Source: Aplectana chamaeleonis (lineage: Eukaryota > Nematoda > Chromadorea > Rhabditida > Cosmocercidae). Taken from it: a DNA stretch of 64,000 nt. Below, piece after piece: positions 15,173-26,164 of the stretch. Positions within the stretch are counted from its first letter, which is position 1. Every line of letters begins with the position of its first letter. The position numbers and the translations under genes are program-made. The DNA lies in the NCBI GenBank assembly GCA_029168955.1, contig JAPDOI010000009.1:3501001-3565000 (forward strand), in the 5' to 3' direction. The notes below the pieces were generated by a model. That model was given only the letters and a program-made list of their open reading frames with translations, did no database searches and was not told the DNA's origin.

Positions 15173-16109
15173 CTGCTGAATTTATTAAATGCACTTCTAT
15201 AGATCTTATAGTGGTGCCTTTCTAGAATTCTCTTTGTGAGTTCATCATCTGCGCCTGTGGTGTACTCAGGCGGCAAAGGACAACGAATCCTTTGTCCTTT
15301 TCTGGGAACGGACTGAGAAGGTCGTCTTCATCTCTCTATTATCACACTAATCCTCTGCCGATGTCTCCGTCACCGCTTATTTGCTTGTTCAGACTTATAA
15401 TTGTTTAGAAAATTAGGTTCCATCAGAGACATTGTTGACGATAGTCTTCAATTTCGGGATTATTTTGTGAAACGATTACTTGGTCCCGGGTTAGACCGAA
15501 CTGACGAAGAAATCGGTAAAAACGCGTCAGAAGAACATGAAAAGTCGTGCCTTCACCCCGCTTCCTTACTCGCAGAGGAACTGTTTGTTGTGACAATAAA
15601 ACTTTTCATGAAGCCGCCCTCCAAAAATATCTACTCTTTGTTGCTTCGTTCTTTCCGTTGAACCCTAACTAATACTGTCTTATTGTTAGATACATAATAT
15701 AGTCTTTGCTTCCCGACTGACCTCATCATTAAGCGGTTACAACTGCAGGGGAAGCCGTTAATTTTATCGGACAACTAGTCCGGGTTGAAAAATTATTCCT
15801 CTAAAATGAATCGGTTTGGTGCGTTTTTCCCCGTTGTTTGTGATTTTTTGTAACGAATGGCGACTAACGCCTTGTTTTGATTGGAAATTCCACGATGGGA
15901 CTTTTCTCGAATGCCCTCTTGATCAGACAGCTGCTTCAACAGGGCTGGTTCACAGACAAGGTATCGACAACGGGTCGCAAATGTCTATTTCAAAGGGATT
16001 AATACCAGTTGTTGTACTTCCAATGGCCTTTTTTAGATCTATATTTGTAGCCGCTGCGAAGTTATCTGAACCGAGTTATGGCGGGATTGCTCAGTTGGGC
16101 GCTAAGGTA
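15173..16109. other. No recognised gene; two unassigned small frames
   Basis: Plus-strand open frames at 15401-15661 (86 codons) and 15816-16115 (99 codons) have no motif I recognise and no clear splice context. They may be chance frames. Confidence 0.35.
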
Positions 16110-16540
16110 CTCTGAGAGTTTTGGCCAAGAAATAGCCGCCAAATAATGCACGCCGCGAAACAGCCGCGAAATAGCCGAGAAATAGCCACCAAATAATACC
16201 CTTCAGGTAGGTAGGTAGGTATACGACGCATTCCAGAGGCATGATTTAGATGTCAACACCTCCGTCTGTTCAATTACCCAAGCTTGAGATACATGGACCG
16301 TGTTCAGCCCCTGGGAGCCCCGCCCAACCGCTGGAGGCCCCCGATGGTGGCTCGGCGAGCCGGCGACGGCTGCGCCTTTGTTACTTCTCGTTATTTCTCG
16401 GTTGCATCTCGGCTATTTCTCGACTACTTCTTGTCCGTCTTATTAAAATCCGGGGAATAGCCGCGGAATAGCCGGGAAATAGACCACCAGTAGCCGCTGT
16501 GGAGCCTGGTGGGCTATTTCTCGGCCAAAACTCTTTGAGT
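16110..16540 (+). mobile_element. M1 MITE (copy 3)
   Basis: Left end CTCTGAGAGTTTTGGCC, right end GGCCAAAACTCTTTGAG. Same internal order as copies 1 and 2 including the terminal stem and the SL1-like segment. Confidence 0.8.
16267..16288 (+). other. SL1-like 22-mer (19 of 22)
   Basis: Contains CAATTACCCAAGCTTGAG; the next bases are ATAC, so the donor-like GT is lost in this copy. Confidence 0.6.
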
Positions 16541-17105
16541 AAGGGTACACCTACCAGGCAAATTTCAGGGTGTTTAGAAAATTGATCTCAGATTCGGCTC
16601 AAAACTTAGTCCCTGAGGTACATAATCACATGAAACTGAGGTCCAATCGTTGGTTTTCGGGAAAAGTCGACAAGATCGGCACAAAGACTATCGCTGGGGA
16701 CAATTTTCGATACAAAATATCAATTTTGATGAATTTCAAAACGCAATGATAGATTTGCCTCGAAATATCGCTCTCAAGGTTATTCGAAGTCTTCAACTCG
16801 AATCTGAAGTCCTTTCATTGATTTTCGATAGAAGTGGTTACGGTGGGAATACGGTAATTTTGAGAATGCATTGGGTTCGGCTCAAAACTACTCTGTAGGG
16901 ATCTCCTGGGGTGCTGAACACGATTGTGAAGTTTATTTATCAATTTTTTGAAACTCTAAGGTAATTTACGCTAGATAATTAGCTTTCTACCCACCGTAAT
17001 CCACGGTAGGCTTCAGAATGTCGAGATACAGTCCTCAGATTCGTGTTCAGAACCCCGAATAACCCCAGGAAACGGAAGCTATTGTTGTGAGTACCCTTAA
17101 AAATT
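16541..17105. repeat. Fragment of the CAAATAACCCC repeat family
   Basis: Contains GGGGTGCTGAACACGA and GAACCCCGAATAACCCC words shared with 24.9-25.5 kb and the 1.1-kb element at 36.8-37.9 kb. A poly-G run follows at 17111-17122. Confidence 0.55.
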
Positions 17106-17245
17106 GCTTGGGGGGGGGGGGGAGAAAACCCTTCTCGCTCATATGAGTGCGGGCAAAGCAAGCAGTGGAGCGGTCGATTATGGCAAAGTATCACATTGAC
17201 TCCGACCGGCTTGGAATGAGGAAGAAAGACTATACCTGTCATTTC

Positions 17246-17957
17246 TACTCAGAAAAATCAAAACAAGTTACTTGTAATATAAATGTAACTTACTTGAATG
17301 TCTCAAGTAACTTACATTTATATTACATGTAACATACATTTATATTACATGTAACTTAAATTTGTATTACAAGTAAGTTACACTTATTTTACATGTAACT
17401 TACATTCGAATTTCCAGTATGGGTGGCCATCACGTGACGCAGACGACACGCGACACAGAGGGCGCGTCCCAGACCACACACTACGCAACAAAATGCTGTG
17501 CACGGTCTTCCCTGCTGGTATGGGGTCAAGTGCCTCAAACTTGGGTAATTGAACAAACAGCAACGCCAGTCGTAAGCCTGACCCCGCGAGTGCGTCGTAC
17601 ATCAACACTGGAAATATCTTCATGGCCGATTTAAGTTACTTGCGACTTATATTGTGCCATTTAAGTTACATGTAACATATCGGAGGCGCACTGCACGCAG
17701 GATCCTCTCAGAAACCGAAAACAAGTTACTTGTAACATATCTAAGCTGATGTAAGTTACTTGCGACTTATCTCGAGTCATTTAAGTTACATGTAACATAT
17801 CGGAGGCGCACCGCACACAGCATCCCGCCGATATGTTACCTGTAACTTAAATGACCTGAGATAAGTCGCAAGTAACTTACATGGGCGCAGATATGTTACA
17901 AGTAACTTGTTTTCGGCCTTTTATGTTACAAGTAACTTGTTTTCGTTTTCCTGAGTA
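17246..17957. mobile_element. TA-flanked element with repeated AAGTTACTTGTAAC palindromes
   Basis: Left end TACTCAGAAAAATCAAAACA and right end GTTTTCCTGAGTA form an inverted repeat of about 38 bp. If TA is the target duplication, the element is CTCAG...CTGAG. About ten copies of AAGTTACTTGTAAC-like palindromic words, in both orientations, lie at 17262-17400 and 17630-17945. The middle (17420-17640) is unrelated GC-rich sequence that includes an SL1-like match on the minus strand. No coding capacity. Confidence 0.7.
17534..17555 (-). other. SL1-like 22-mer (20 of 22)
   Basis: Minus strand reads TGTTCAATTACCC then AAGTTTGAG. It differs from SL1 at positions 1 and 5 and is followed by GCAC rather than GTAC. 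It lies outside a recognisable M1 copy, although flanking words resemble the M1 interior. Confidence 0.55.
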
Positions 17958-18098
17958 GGTTATGGTCGTTTGAGTTCAAAGGAGCGCACGAAATATTTGA
18001 TTGCGTTCTTGGCAGTGTTCGATTAAAATACCTTCGTACAGTCTTTACAGTGCACTATTCTGATTTATTGACCTGACGAGAACCTCTCGGAAAGTTGC

Positions 18099-18102
18099 AA
18101 AA
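18099..18102 (-). terminator. Pol III terminator of tRNA-Trp
   Basis: Run of four T on the minus strand, four bases after the tRNA 3' end, the usual RNA polymerase III stop signal. Confidence 0.75.
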
Positions 18103-18106
18103 GTTT

Positions 18107-18178
18107 TGACCACTGAGCGGATCGAACGCCCAACCTTTCGATCTGGAGTCGAACGCGCTACCATTGCGCCAAGCGGTC
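18107..18178 (-). tRNA. tRNA-Trp (anticodon CCA)
   Basis: 72 bases fold by eye into a full cloverleaf: acceptor GACCGCT/AGTGGTC with one G-U pair, D arm GCGC-AATGGTA-GCGC, anticodon arm TTCGA-CTCCAGA-TCGAA with anticodon CCA, variable loop AGGTT, T arm GGGCG-TTCGATC-CGCTC, discriminator A. Internal A box (TGGCGCAATGG) and B box (GTTCGATCC) for Pol III are present. No intron. CCA is not encoded, as expected in eukaryotes. It looks functional. Confidence 0.95.
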
Positions 18179-18679
18179 GCGTTGCGGCAGGAGGCGAGAT
18201 TCTTGAGCTGGTGCCACGGCGCTGCCAGTGCAGAGGGTTTGAGAGCGGTGTAAGGTACGTCCTCTTAGGATCAGCTAGCAACTTTGGTTACAGCAGAGCA
18301 GCTTTATCAGAACTTCTCCTTACACATTATATATGCAACCCGTGACGTTTTTTTTTTTGTTGTCGGACGAGTATGTTGTCTAATTAACCGTGAGAGCGGA
18401 GCGTTGCGATGATGATGTTTCTGAAGGGATGAGCGGCTCTTTGCTGATTGAGAGCTTATCTAGGGAACGCCATTTGTTCTCATTGACACTCATAAACAGA
18501 CAACACTCATTTCGCCTCAGATTCACTTCCACCGTTGAGTTAATGAACTAGTCATTACTTCGCTTGAAAATAGCTAATTTCATCAGGAAGGATGTTTTTA
18601 TGAGTAGACCTGACAAGGCTTTCCTTCTTAAGGTTCTTCCTTCCGTGGAGCATTTTGCGTACTTGAAGTTCAGCGCGTA
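18179..18679. other. No recognised gene
   Basis: Flank upstream of the tRNA gene. Nothing else supported. Confidence 0.4.
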
Positions 18680-18919
18680 ATCAGGCGATTATCGGCCCCG
18701 AGCCGCCTGACGGTTCGGCTCGTTTTTCCAATCTGCGAGTCGGCTCCTGTTGCTGTCCGGGCCACTGCTGTTGCTTTCCGGGCCACCGCTGTTGCTGTCC
18801 GGGTTATTCCGGTTGGCCCGAACAGCAACAGCAGTAGCCCGGAGATTGGGAGAACGAGCCGAACTGTCAGGCGGCTCCGATTCCTATTCGTTGCGGCTCG
18901 GAGCCGAGAATCGCCTGAG
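18680..18919. mobile_element. M5 palindromic MITE
   Basis: Left ATCAGGCGATTATCGGCC and right GAGAATCGCCTGAG are inverted, with TA outside (18678-18679, 18920-18921). Inner arms GAGCCGCCTGACGGTTCGGC and complement, then GTTGCTGTCCGGGCCA subrepeats. A related diverged copy lies at 57.7-58.0 kb. Confidence 0.75.
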
Positions 18920-19184
18920 TATTGTTGACCATATTCCCTATGCTCTTCATTTGCGATCTGTTTGCTTAGTAATTCGAATACCAGTCACATGTATAGAGTG
19001 AAAAGATGATGTGCTCCACCTCCTTCATATTTTCTGCGCAATCCGCCTGGAAATTTCAATTCTTTTTACTCTCAAAGTTGATTTTTTTTTAAATCTCGGA
19101 GTCCTCTCGAATGCTCCATCATGAATTAAGTAACACAAAATCGTTTTTGCAGGCACATGTTTAGACAACCTACCTGAAATTGTT

Positions 19185-19762
19185 GATTCATGGCGTGTCA
19201 TGTGATGTAATGCTATGTCATAATGTGGCATGCCGTGGCATCTCGTGTTATGTCGTGTTGTGCTTTCCATGTCATGCAATGTCGCCCCATTATGTGCTAT
19301 ATCGTGTTATACGATATCACCTCATGATGTGCTATGTCATGTAAGGTCATGTCATCATGTGTTTTGTTGTGTCATGACACAATAAGTCATGTCATGATGA
19401 TATGTTGTGGCATGTTCTTATCGCGTCATAACAGGTCGTGATGTGGTCTCATGTAATGTCATGTCATGTAACATTGAGATGTGTTATCACATTCCATTTT
19501 GTGTTATGTTTCCTTATGTTAAGCTAAGGTGTGTTATGTTTTCTTATGTTATGCTATGTCATGTTATTTCATGTCTTGTCATGTCACGTTATGTCGTGTC
19601 GTATCGTGTCGTGTTGTGTCATGTCATGTCATGTCATGTCATGTCATGTCATGTTATGTTATGTTATGTTATGTTATGTTATGTTATGTTATGTTATGTT
19701 ATGTTATGTTATGTTATGTTGTGTTATGTTATGTTATGTTATGTTATGTTATGTTATGTTTT
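19185..19762. repeat. (ATGTT/ATGTC)n pentanucleotide array
   Basis: Degenerate ATGTC/ATGTG words from about 19185 become near-perfect ATGTC and then perfect ATGTT units by 19,650-19,760 (plus strand). The repeat reads as MLCYV... in all three frames, an artefact. Confidence 0.92.
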
Positions 19763-19957
19763 CGCGGCTTGCGGCTACGTCCTGCTATGTTTTCTGAACA
19801 AGCACCAGGTTTCACCTTTCTCTCGTCTACCTTAATGTTGACTCGCCAAACGTTGTGCATACTTCTTATTTACAAAATGACAGTCTTTATCGACAGCGAT
19901 TTTCGTACTGTTCGTGTTGAACTGCTGTTTTGTTGTCGATCGATACCTATCTGCAGC

Positions 19958-20083
19958 ATGCTGACGGATCAGTTGAAGCTCATACGCTTCGGCAGTTTGC
20001 GTGCACTGTCGCCGAGTCGTTATCGCCGTGGTAGATCAGAAACGGCACCACCTCCACGATCTCAGCAGCCGCCGGCTTTTCAG
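19958..20083 (+). CDS. Candidate 5' coding exon (possible lmd-3 long isoform)
   Basis: A 126-bp open segment beginning ATGCTGACGG, preceded by TCTGCAG|C (possible acceptor) and ending CTTTTCAG|GTATGT, a strong donor in phase 0. It would encode 42 residues, basic and rich in Ser, Arg and Pro (for example SPSRYRRGRSET, PPPRSQQPP). Codon use looks more coding-like than the surroundings. Phase 0 fits the LysM exon at 42583, 22.5 kb downstream, but other genes are possible and nothing in the peptide is diagnostic. It lies between two complementary pentamer arrays. Confidence 0.35.
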
Positions 20084-20138
20084 GTATGTATGACAAAGTG
20101 TACGGAACAGTAGACTTGTTGTGCTACAGATCAACATT

Positions 20139-20530
20139 CATAACATAACATAACATAACATAACATAACATAACATAACATAACATAACATAACATAACA
20201 TAACATAACATAACATAACATAACATAACATAACATAACATAACATAACATAACATAACATAACGTAACATAATGTTACATAACATAGCATGACATAACA
20301 CGACACGACATGACATAACATGACGTGACATGACATGACATGACACGACATGACATGACATGACATGACATAACATAAGATGACATGACATAACTCGACA
20401 TGACATAACACGACATGAAATGACATGACATGACATAACACAACATAACATAACATAACATAACATAACATAACATAACATAACATAACATAACATAACA
20501 TAACATAACATAACATAACATAACATAACA
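20139..20530. repeat. (TAACA)n pentanucleotide array
   Basis: Perfect TAACA units at both ends with a degenerate core (TGACATGACACGACATG, about 20280-20440). On the plus strand it is the reverse complement of the ATGTT array at 19.65-19.76 kb. Confidence 0.95.
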
Positions 20531-22231
20531 TGACTTACTTGACTTAATCGGTTGGCTTTCGCCTGACGCGGTCATTCCGCATCTTCACCGAGGTGTGCCG
20601 TCCTAGTAGTCAGCCGTGTCCATTTTTCACGGTCTTCAGCCACAATTTGAACACATTCCATCCAGCTGTCACTATTCCATTTCCTGCGAAACGAAACATC
20701 GCGCCTGAACTGTCTTTCGATGCCGAGTGACTTTAAATCCTCCTTAACCACATCCGTCCAGAACTTTCGCCTACGCCCAGGTGGCCGTTTCCAGACAGGA
20801 TTTGGAAGCATTTTTAAAGCGTGTTGTACGAGACGATCCGGCGTTCTTCTTAGTATATGCCCGAGCAGTCGAAGTCGACTTTCCATTGCTGCTTGAGATG
20901 GCGTTAGGAGATGCTGGCACCTCCCTCGTGTCAAGCGTTGATGTACTGCGTCGATTTCCTTGTAAAGGTCTTCGTTATGGCATACACGCGGCCACAACCT
21001 TTCCATCTGCGTTTTCGGTGCTGCCCACGTCTCCGATCCGTACATCATGATAGGGCGAATAGCGGATAGGTAGACGCGCAACTTGACTTCCTTCGCGATG
21101 GTGGTAGACCACAAACACTTGGTTAGAGAATTGAATGCAGACGTAGCTTTCGCACATCGTTGTCGAATATCCGCTGCATAACTACCATCGTTCTTCAGCA
21201 AACAGCCCAAATAACAGAAATCGTCCACCAGTTCGATACGTTGTCCGTCCACACAAACTACAGTTGAAGGCCTCTGAGAGACCCACATCTGCTTGCATTT
21301 GTCGGGACGAAGACGAAGTCCATAGGCTGCGGCATACTTCGAAACGAGGTTCACAATCCTTTGCAGTTTTGCGTTGTTTTCAGCGAATAACACAATGTCG
21401 TCGGCGTACTCCAGGTCGACAAGGGAGCGTCCTGATGGTGTTAGGATCACATCCGCAGGAAACTCTTCTGCAACTCTACGCATGATGTCATCAACGGCGA
21501 AGTTGAAAAGAAAAGGTCCTGCAACGGCTCCTTGCCTTACTCCTGTTTTCACCTCGAAAGCTGACGTAAATCCGACAGGTGTACGAACTGCTGCTGTTGT
21601 TCCTTTGTTCATGTCCTCGATTAACCGAACATACTTTTCCGGGACTCCATCTGCTCGCAGAGCATTGAGCAATCGATCACGATGAGGAGAGTCGAACGCG
21701 GCTTCAAAGTCCAAAAAAGCAAGCTGTAATGGCTTCGAAAACCGCTGCCACGATTCAATTACTCTTCTCACGACGAACACTTGGTCGATGGTCGATCTTC
21801 CAGGTCGAAAACCGGCTTGCTCATCTCTGGTCGTTCCTTCACGATGTTCGATAAGTCGCTCGAGAATGATACGTTCTAAAACCTTGTACATGACACGAAG
21901 TAGAGAGATTCCTCTGTAGTTCTTAGGATCCGTGACGGATAGCTTCTTGTGAAGAGGTACGATGATCGCATGTCTCCACGAATCGGGTATCCTTTCGCTC
22001 ATCCATATGGCACGGATGGTGTTGGTCATTTCACGAATCCCAGACGGAGGAAGAGCTTTCAGCATTTCAGCAGTGATGTTGTCATCTCCACCTGCCTTTC
22101 CATTCTTCATTTTCCGGACACAATCCAAAACTTCAGACTCAGTCGGCGGTTCCTCACTGACATCGTAATGTGCTCTCTGAACATGCGGGAGCTCAGGTAC
22201 TGATGGCGCTGGACGATTCAGTAGTGAACTG
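20531..22231 (-). mobile_element. RTE-type retrotransposon, 5'-truncated (copy 2)
   Basis: Almost identical to 6629-8330 of copy 1, with roughly a dozen visible differences in 1.7 kb, so the two are recent relatives. It has the same 3' end. The 5' truncation is at ...AACTG (22231) within the N-terminal side of the reverse transcriptase. Both ends join (TAACA)n in the same orientation. Confidence 0.9.
20572..22231 (-). pseudogene. RTE reverse transcriptase, 5'-truncated but uninterrupted frame
   Basis: A single open frame on the minus strand covers the whole reverse transcriptase (FRPGRSTIDQ, LDFEAAFD, GVRQGAVAGPFLFNF, LEYADDIVLFA) and the C-terminal region ending AHLGEDAE. The endonuclease is missing, so it cannot retrotranspose alone. 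The frame runs on into the pentamer array (MLCYV repeats), which is not real coding sequence. It shares the MERL-WPRV junction of copy 1. No internal stop has accumulated, consistent with recent insertion. Confidence 0.88.
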
Positions 22232-22366
22232 AACATAACATAACATAACATAACATAACATAACATAACATAACATAACATAACATAACATAACATAACA
22301 TAACATAACATAACATAACATAACATAACATAACATAACATAACATAACATAACATAACATAACAT
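22232..22366. repeat. (TAACA)n array at the 5' end of RTE copy 2
   Basis: About 27 perfect TAACA units, same strand and unit as 20139-20530; probably the other half of one array split by the element. Confidence 0.95.
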
Positions 22367-23251
22367 AGAGGCATTCTGAAGAGGAGCAGGAACGTTGCCC
22401 TTTTGCACGCAACGGAATTTGCTTGATGATATCAGACATTCTAGGAAGTTGTGTCCGTGCAGAAGACAGATTTCACTCGCCGTTTGACTTTATTGCCTTC
22501 CGCGTAGGCGGCTCGTCTTCCAATTCCCTTGAGGGTGTCGTTCAAGACGCGTTCTTCTCAGTAAATGCATCAAGACAATCGCCGCGAAGTTATTTCGGAA
22601 CTGAATGTGATGATCTACAAATTGTAGCTCTAGCGTTGTGAGCGGGATGTGAATTTTTCGGCTATCACTGTCTTCTCGTCATTTTTGGGGTTCTTTTTTC
22701 TGCCTTGACTGTGTGATTCTGCTTGCCGATAATCTCTGCACTATGCAGATCGTGTTGACATTTAGGAGAGTGCGTCCGTCGGCGGATGAATGCCTGTCTA
22801 ATTGATGTTTTCATACGGCTAATAACGAGTAATATCGATTCTGACACAACTATCATAGAATTTCCCTCATCTAATCCCTGCACACGGGAATAACGGGTGA
22901 CGAACTTGCTTGAAGAGGGAAACCGACATTGTCACGGGTGAACCTGAGATTTTAGGGTAGTTATTGCCTATTTTCTCCGTTTTTTGTCAACTCGTCTTGT
23001 GGATTGTAAGTCAGAACCAGTTTCTGTGAAAAGGGGTAAGCGAGAACGCAAATAAGCTTGGAAGACTCATACTGCCTGTGCAGGAAGGCGCCTGTGTTAA
23101 GAATTAATTAGCCGCAGTAAGGCAGGTTCATCGGCAACGTTCGGAATTCCATGGTGGTAGAGTGTTACCTATTTTTGGGTCATAGGAAAATTCAATATTG
23201 AGCAGGATCTTTCCAAAGATTGACATGGCTATATTCTGTTTCAATCGAATC
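22367..23251. other. No recognised gene
   Basis: Short frames only, no motif. Confidence 0.4.
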
Positions 23252-23762
23252 CTCTGAGAGTTTTGGCCGAGAAATAGCCGTGAAATAGCCGCGGAATGCC
23301 TGTACGCCGCGAAATAGCAGAGAAATGGCTGCTGAATAATGTTCGCCGCAGATTAGCATCCAAATAATGCTCACCGCGAAATAGCCGCGAAATAGCCGAG
23401 AAATAATTCTCTCCAGGTAGGCATACGACGCATCTCAGAGGCATGATTCAGATTTTAACACCTCCGTCGCTTCAAGTACCCGAGTTTGAGGTTCTTGGAC
23501 CTTGTTCAGCCTCTGAAGGCCCGCCCAACCGCTGGCAGCCCTCTGTATGGTGGCTCAGCGAGACGGCGACGGCTGCGCCTTTGTTACTTTTCGTTATTTC
23601 TCGGTTATGTCTCGGCTGTTTCTCGGCTACTTCTTGTCCGTTTCGTGAAAGCCGAGAAATAGCCGCGAAATAGCCGGGAAATGGCCCACCAGGGGCCGCT
23701 GTGGAGCCTCGTTGGCGATTTCTCGTCAATGTCGCGGCTATTTATAGGCCAAACTCTCAGAG
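23252..23762 (+). mobile_element. M1 MITE (copy 4)
   Basis: Ends CTCTGAGAGTTTTGGCC and GGCCAAACTCTCAGAG. Internal order as in copies 1-3, with CCACCAGGGGCCGCTGTGG near the right end. Confidence 0.8.
23469..23490 (+). other. SL1-like 22-mer (18 of 22)
   Basis: Contains TACCCGAGTTTGAG followed by GTTC; same position in the element as the other copies. Confidence 0.58.
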
Positions 23763-24335
23763 TCTGTCGATGGAGAGCACTTTCCCTGCGTCCGTGCTGG
23801 CCTTGAAGGCACAGTCCAACCATGGAATCGGTTTCTGTTCAGCTTGAAGAGACTTCCACGTTCATCAAAATGGTGTTTCCAGACTTGCTTAGACCTCAGA
23901 AGTTCGCGAACGAGTTGCCTCGAGCCGTTTTTTCCTTTTCATCCGCAGTCGTCGCTCTGAAGCAGGCCACAATATAAAGCTAGACTATAACAAATTGAAG
24001 AACGTAAATTTGATTAAAGTCATTAGCGCGTTTTCCCTACTGAGATTGAAAACTAGTCGATGGGCGTGACCCTTTTTTTCTTTTCTGCGGACGATTTTTC
24101 ATCGCTTTTCCTCGCTTATTTGAGCGATTCGAAATTTCGCGTTTGGCAGGGTTGCTATGCGCAGCGGTCGGACTATAACTTCAAAAATTACCCCTGAAGT
24201 TGGACTATGCTTCGAGATGTGAAAGTCGCGAGAAGGTCAGGGAAGTCTGGTAGAAGGAGAAGGCCGTGGCTGGAAGACACTTCGGCTGCGACGGCTCATT
24301 CTGCGTGTCTGAGGCCTCCTACATAGTTGGCCGTA
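23763..24335. other. No recognised gene
   Basis: An M3-like terminal fragment (CCTTGAAGGCACAGTCC) near 23803. Otherwise nothing. Confidence 0.4.
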
Positions 24336-24466
24336 AGGGGTCGTTTATAATCCGCCGCCGAAGGGCGCGGCGCAGTGCAATTCTATAATATTGATCGTGC
24401 GGCGCCGCGTGATCAATATTATAGAATTGCACTTCTTCGCTCCGCAGCGCAAGTATAAACGACTCT
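24336..24466. mobile_element. M2 MITE, highly palindromic copy
   Basis: AGGGGTCGTTTATAATCCGC at the left and AAGTATAAACGACTCT at the right, with TA flanks. The interior is a near-perfect palindrome (GCAATTCTATAATATTGATC and its complement). It serves as the uninterrupted reference for the nested copy at 3.4 kb. Confidence 0.85.
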
Positions 24467-24836
24467 TAAGGCCGTGATTGGAAAATCACCTTCTCGCCAT
24501 AGTTGTGTTCACATCACGGTTGGATTAGCACGTGTACCATATGATCGAAACTGGTCTCGCACACCAAAGTGCAGGTAAACTTCCGCGACAATCAGCCCCG
24601 CCTACACATGCAGGCCACATTTCGACACTTCGGCCATTGTTTATTGATCATTCCTATATGTTTCGTGTTTTGTCTGGGATATCGTCCCTGTTGGTAACCT
24701 TGTTGGTGAGCTTTCAATATAGTCATGTTTTAGACAAGTTGCAATGAGTCGGTTACCATCTTTGGTCCAGCCTTTGTCGACAACTCTAATTCGCCAGTGC
24801 AACTCGTACAAAATTAGTGGCCAAGGAATTCAGGCC
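24467..24836. other. No recognised gene
   Basis: Nothing supported. Confidence 0.4.
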
Positions 24837-24842
24837 GTCTCT

Positions 24843-24885
<43 letters not shown>

Positions 24886-24902
24886 TCCCTCTCCCTCTCT
24901 CT
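24837..24902. repeat. (CT)n-rich simple repeat
   Basis: CTCTCC and CT runs over about 65 bp. Confidence 0.9.
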
Positions 24903-24904
24903 TA

Positions 24905-25510
24905 CCCCAAATAACCCCCACATAGAAACTTTGAGACAAATCTGAAACTTTGACCAAACTACCGTATACCCACCGTAATGTACCGTAAGCTGTCAAAATT
25001 CGATAAACTGACGTCAGATTCGTATTGAGCACTCCAAATAACCCCCAGAAGGACGATTTGAGCCACATCTGTCGCCACATTTCGGAAATCGTCAAAAGTC
25101 GATTCTGCCGTCCGTCAATTTTTTCTGCCGGTGGGAAGCTTTGAACAAATTTAGTGGAAAAACGACAAATGAACCTCAGATGCGTGATCAGCACCCTAAA
25201 TAACCCCTCAGGGTGAATTTTGAGTCAAATCTAGAATATTTTCCTCAATGCTTTCTGCACCCGGTGACTGATATAACCGAACGCTGAACCGGAAATCCGT
25301 ACAAGTCCAAAACGCCATCAGTCTGCAGAAGGTTCGGAAAATGTTCTTCCAGCCAAACATTGCCTAAGGGGGTCGTTTTGGGCGCTGGACACAAATATGA
25401 GGTCCGTTTCTTGATTTTCTTAAAAGTAATGCGCTTTTTGGATGACACAATAGGTACGAAAATCAGAGAAAAAAAGCCTATAACTTTTTTCGGAGTGACT
25501 TTTTCCGGAA
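24905..25510. repeat. Partial copy of the 1.1-kb CAAATAACCCC element
   Basis: Colinear with the interior of 36848-37938: GAAACTTTGAGACAAATCTG, CGTATACCCACCGTAA, AATGAACCTCAGAT..GTGATCAGCACC, AAATCCGTACAAGTCCAAAA, GGTACGAAAATCAGAGAAAA. The long terminal inverted repeat of that element is missing here. Confidence 0.65.
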
Positions 25511-26116
25511 ATTGTTCTATAAAAGTTCATGACGTTTCCGTTTATCGATCGCGAAGAGACTCAGAGCAGCCACCATCATCGATGTCAGCCAATAGCGGCC
25601 GCTGGCTCCTCCCCGTTTAGGCACCTAAAGACTATCACCGTTTCTGCTCCATGTCACTGAGGTTTTAGCTTCGTTTGTTAATCAGAGTTCACCACCCATG
25701 TCGGCATTACTCCGGCAGTGATTCAGTAATTCTCACGAGTTGGGCGGTTTGAGGAGTATGTAAATTTTATGAAATTTTCTGGCGTAAAGTTGGTAGTTTT
25801 GCCTTTGCATCACATCAAAAAATGCCAATTGCGGAATGTCCTCAGGGATCTTTCTTGCACCGTTGCTGTTTTGTTTCGTTTCTGATGGGCTGGCTATTTC
25901 TATGTTGTTCCACGAGCTGGTCGTAAGAGGGCACAACGTCGTTGTCTCGTGCTCTGCGGTGAGGACGACGGACGTGCAACAACAATCGTCGGATACTTTG
26001 CTCTCCCTTTGTGTTGATTCTGGGAGAACTGCTGACCTTGTTGTGAATCGTCATCTCTGAAGATTCTGCTTTGCTAAGCACCGCATTTTCGGCCTTTGGC
26101 AGTCTCACAAATGAAA
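25511..26116. other. No recognised gene
   Basis: Nothing supported. Confidence 0.4.
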
Positions 26117-26119
26117 GAT

Positions 26120-26162
<43 letters not shown>

Positions 26163-26164
26163 TT
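26117..26164. repeat. (TTTA)n microsatellite
   Basis: About 12 perfect TTTA units. Confidence 0.95.

Noticed and set aside
19407..20575. MLCYV-repeat proteins
   Set aside because: Readings of the ATGTT pentamer array; open in all frames because the unit has no stop in these phases.
22232..22374. N-terminal extension of the RTE copy 2 protein into MLCYV repeats
   Set aside because: The element ends at 22231; the extension is read-through into the flanking array.
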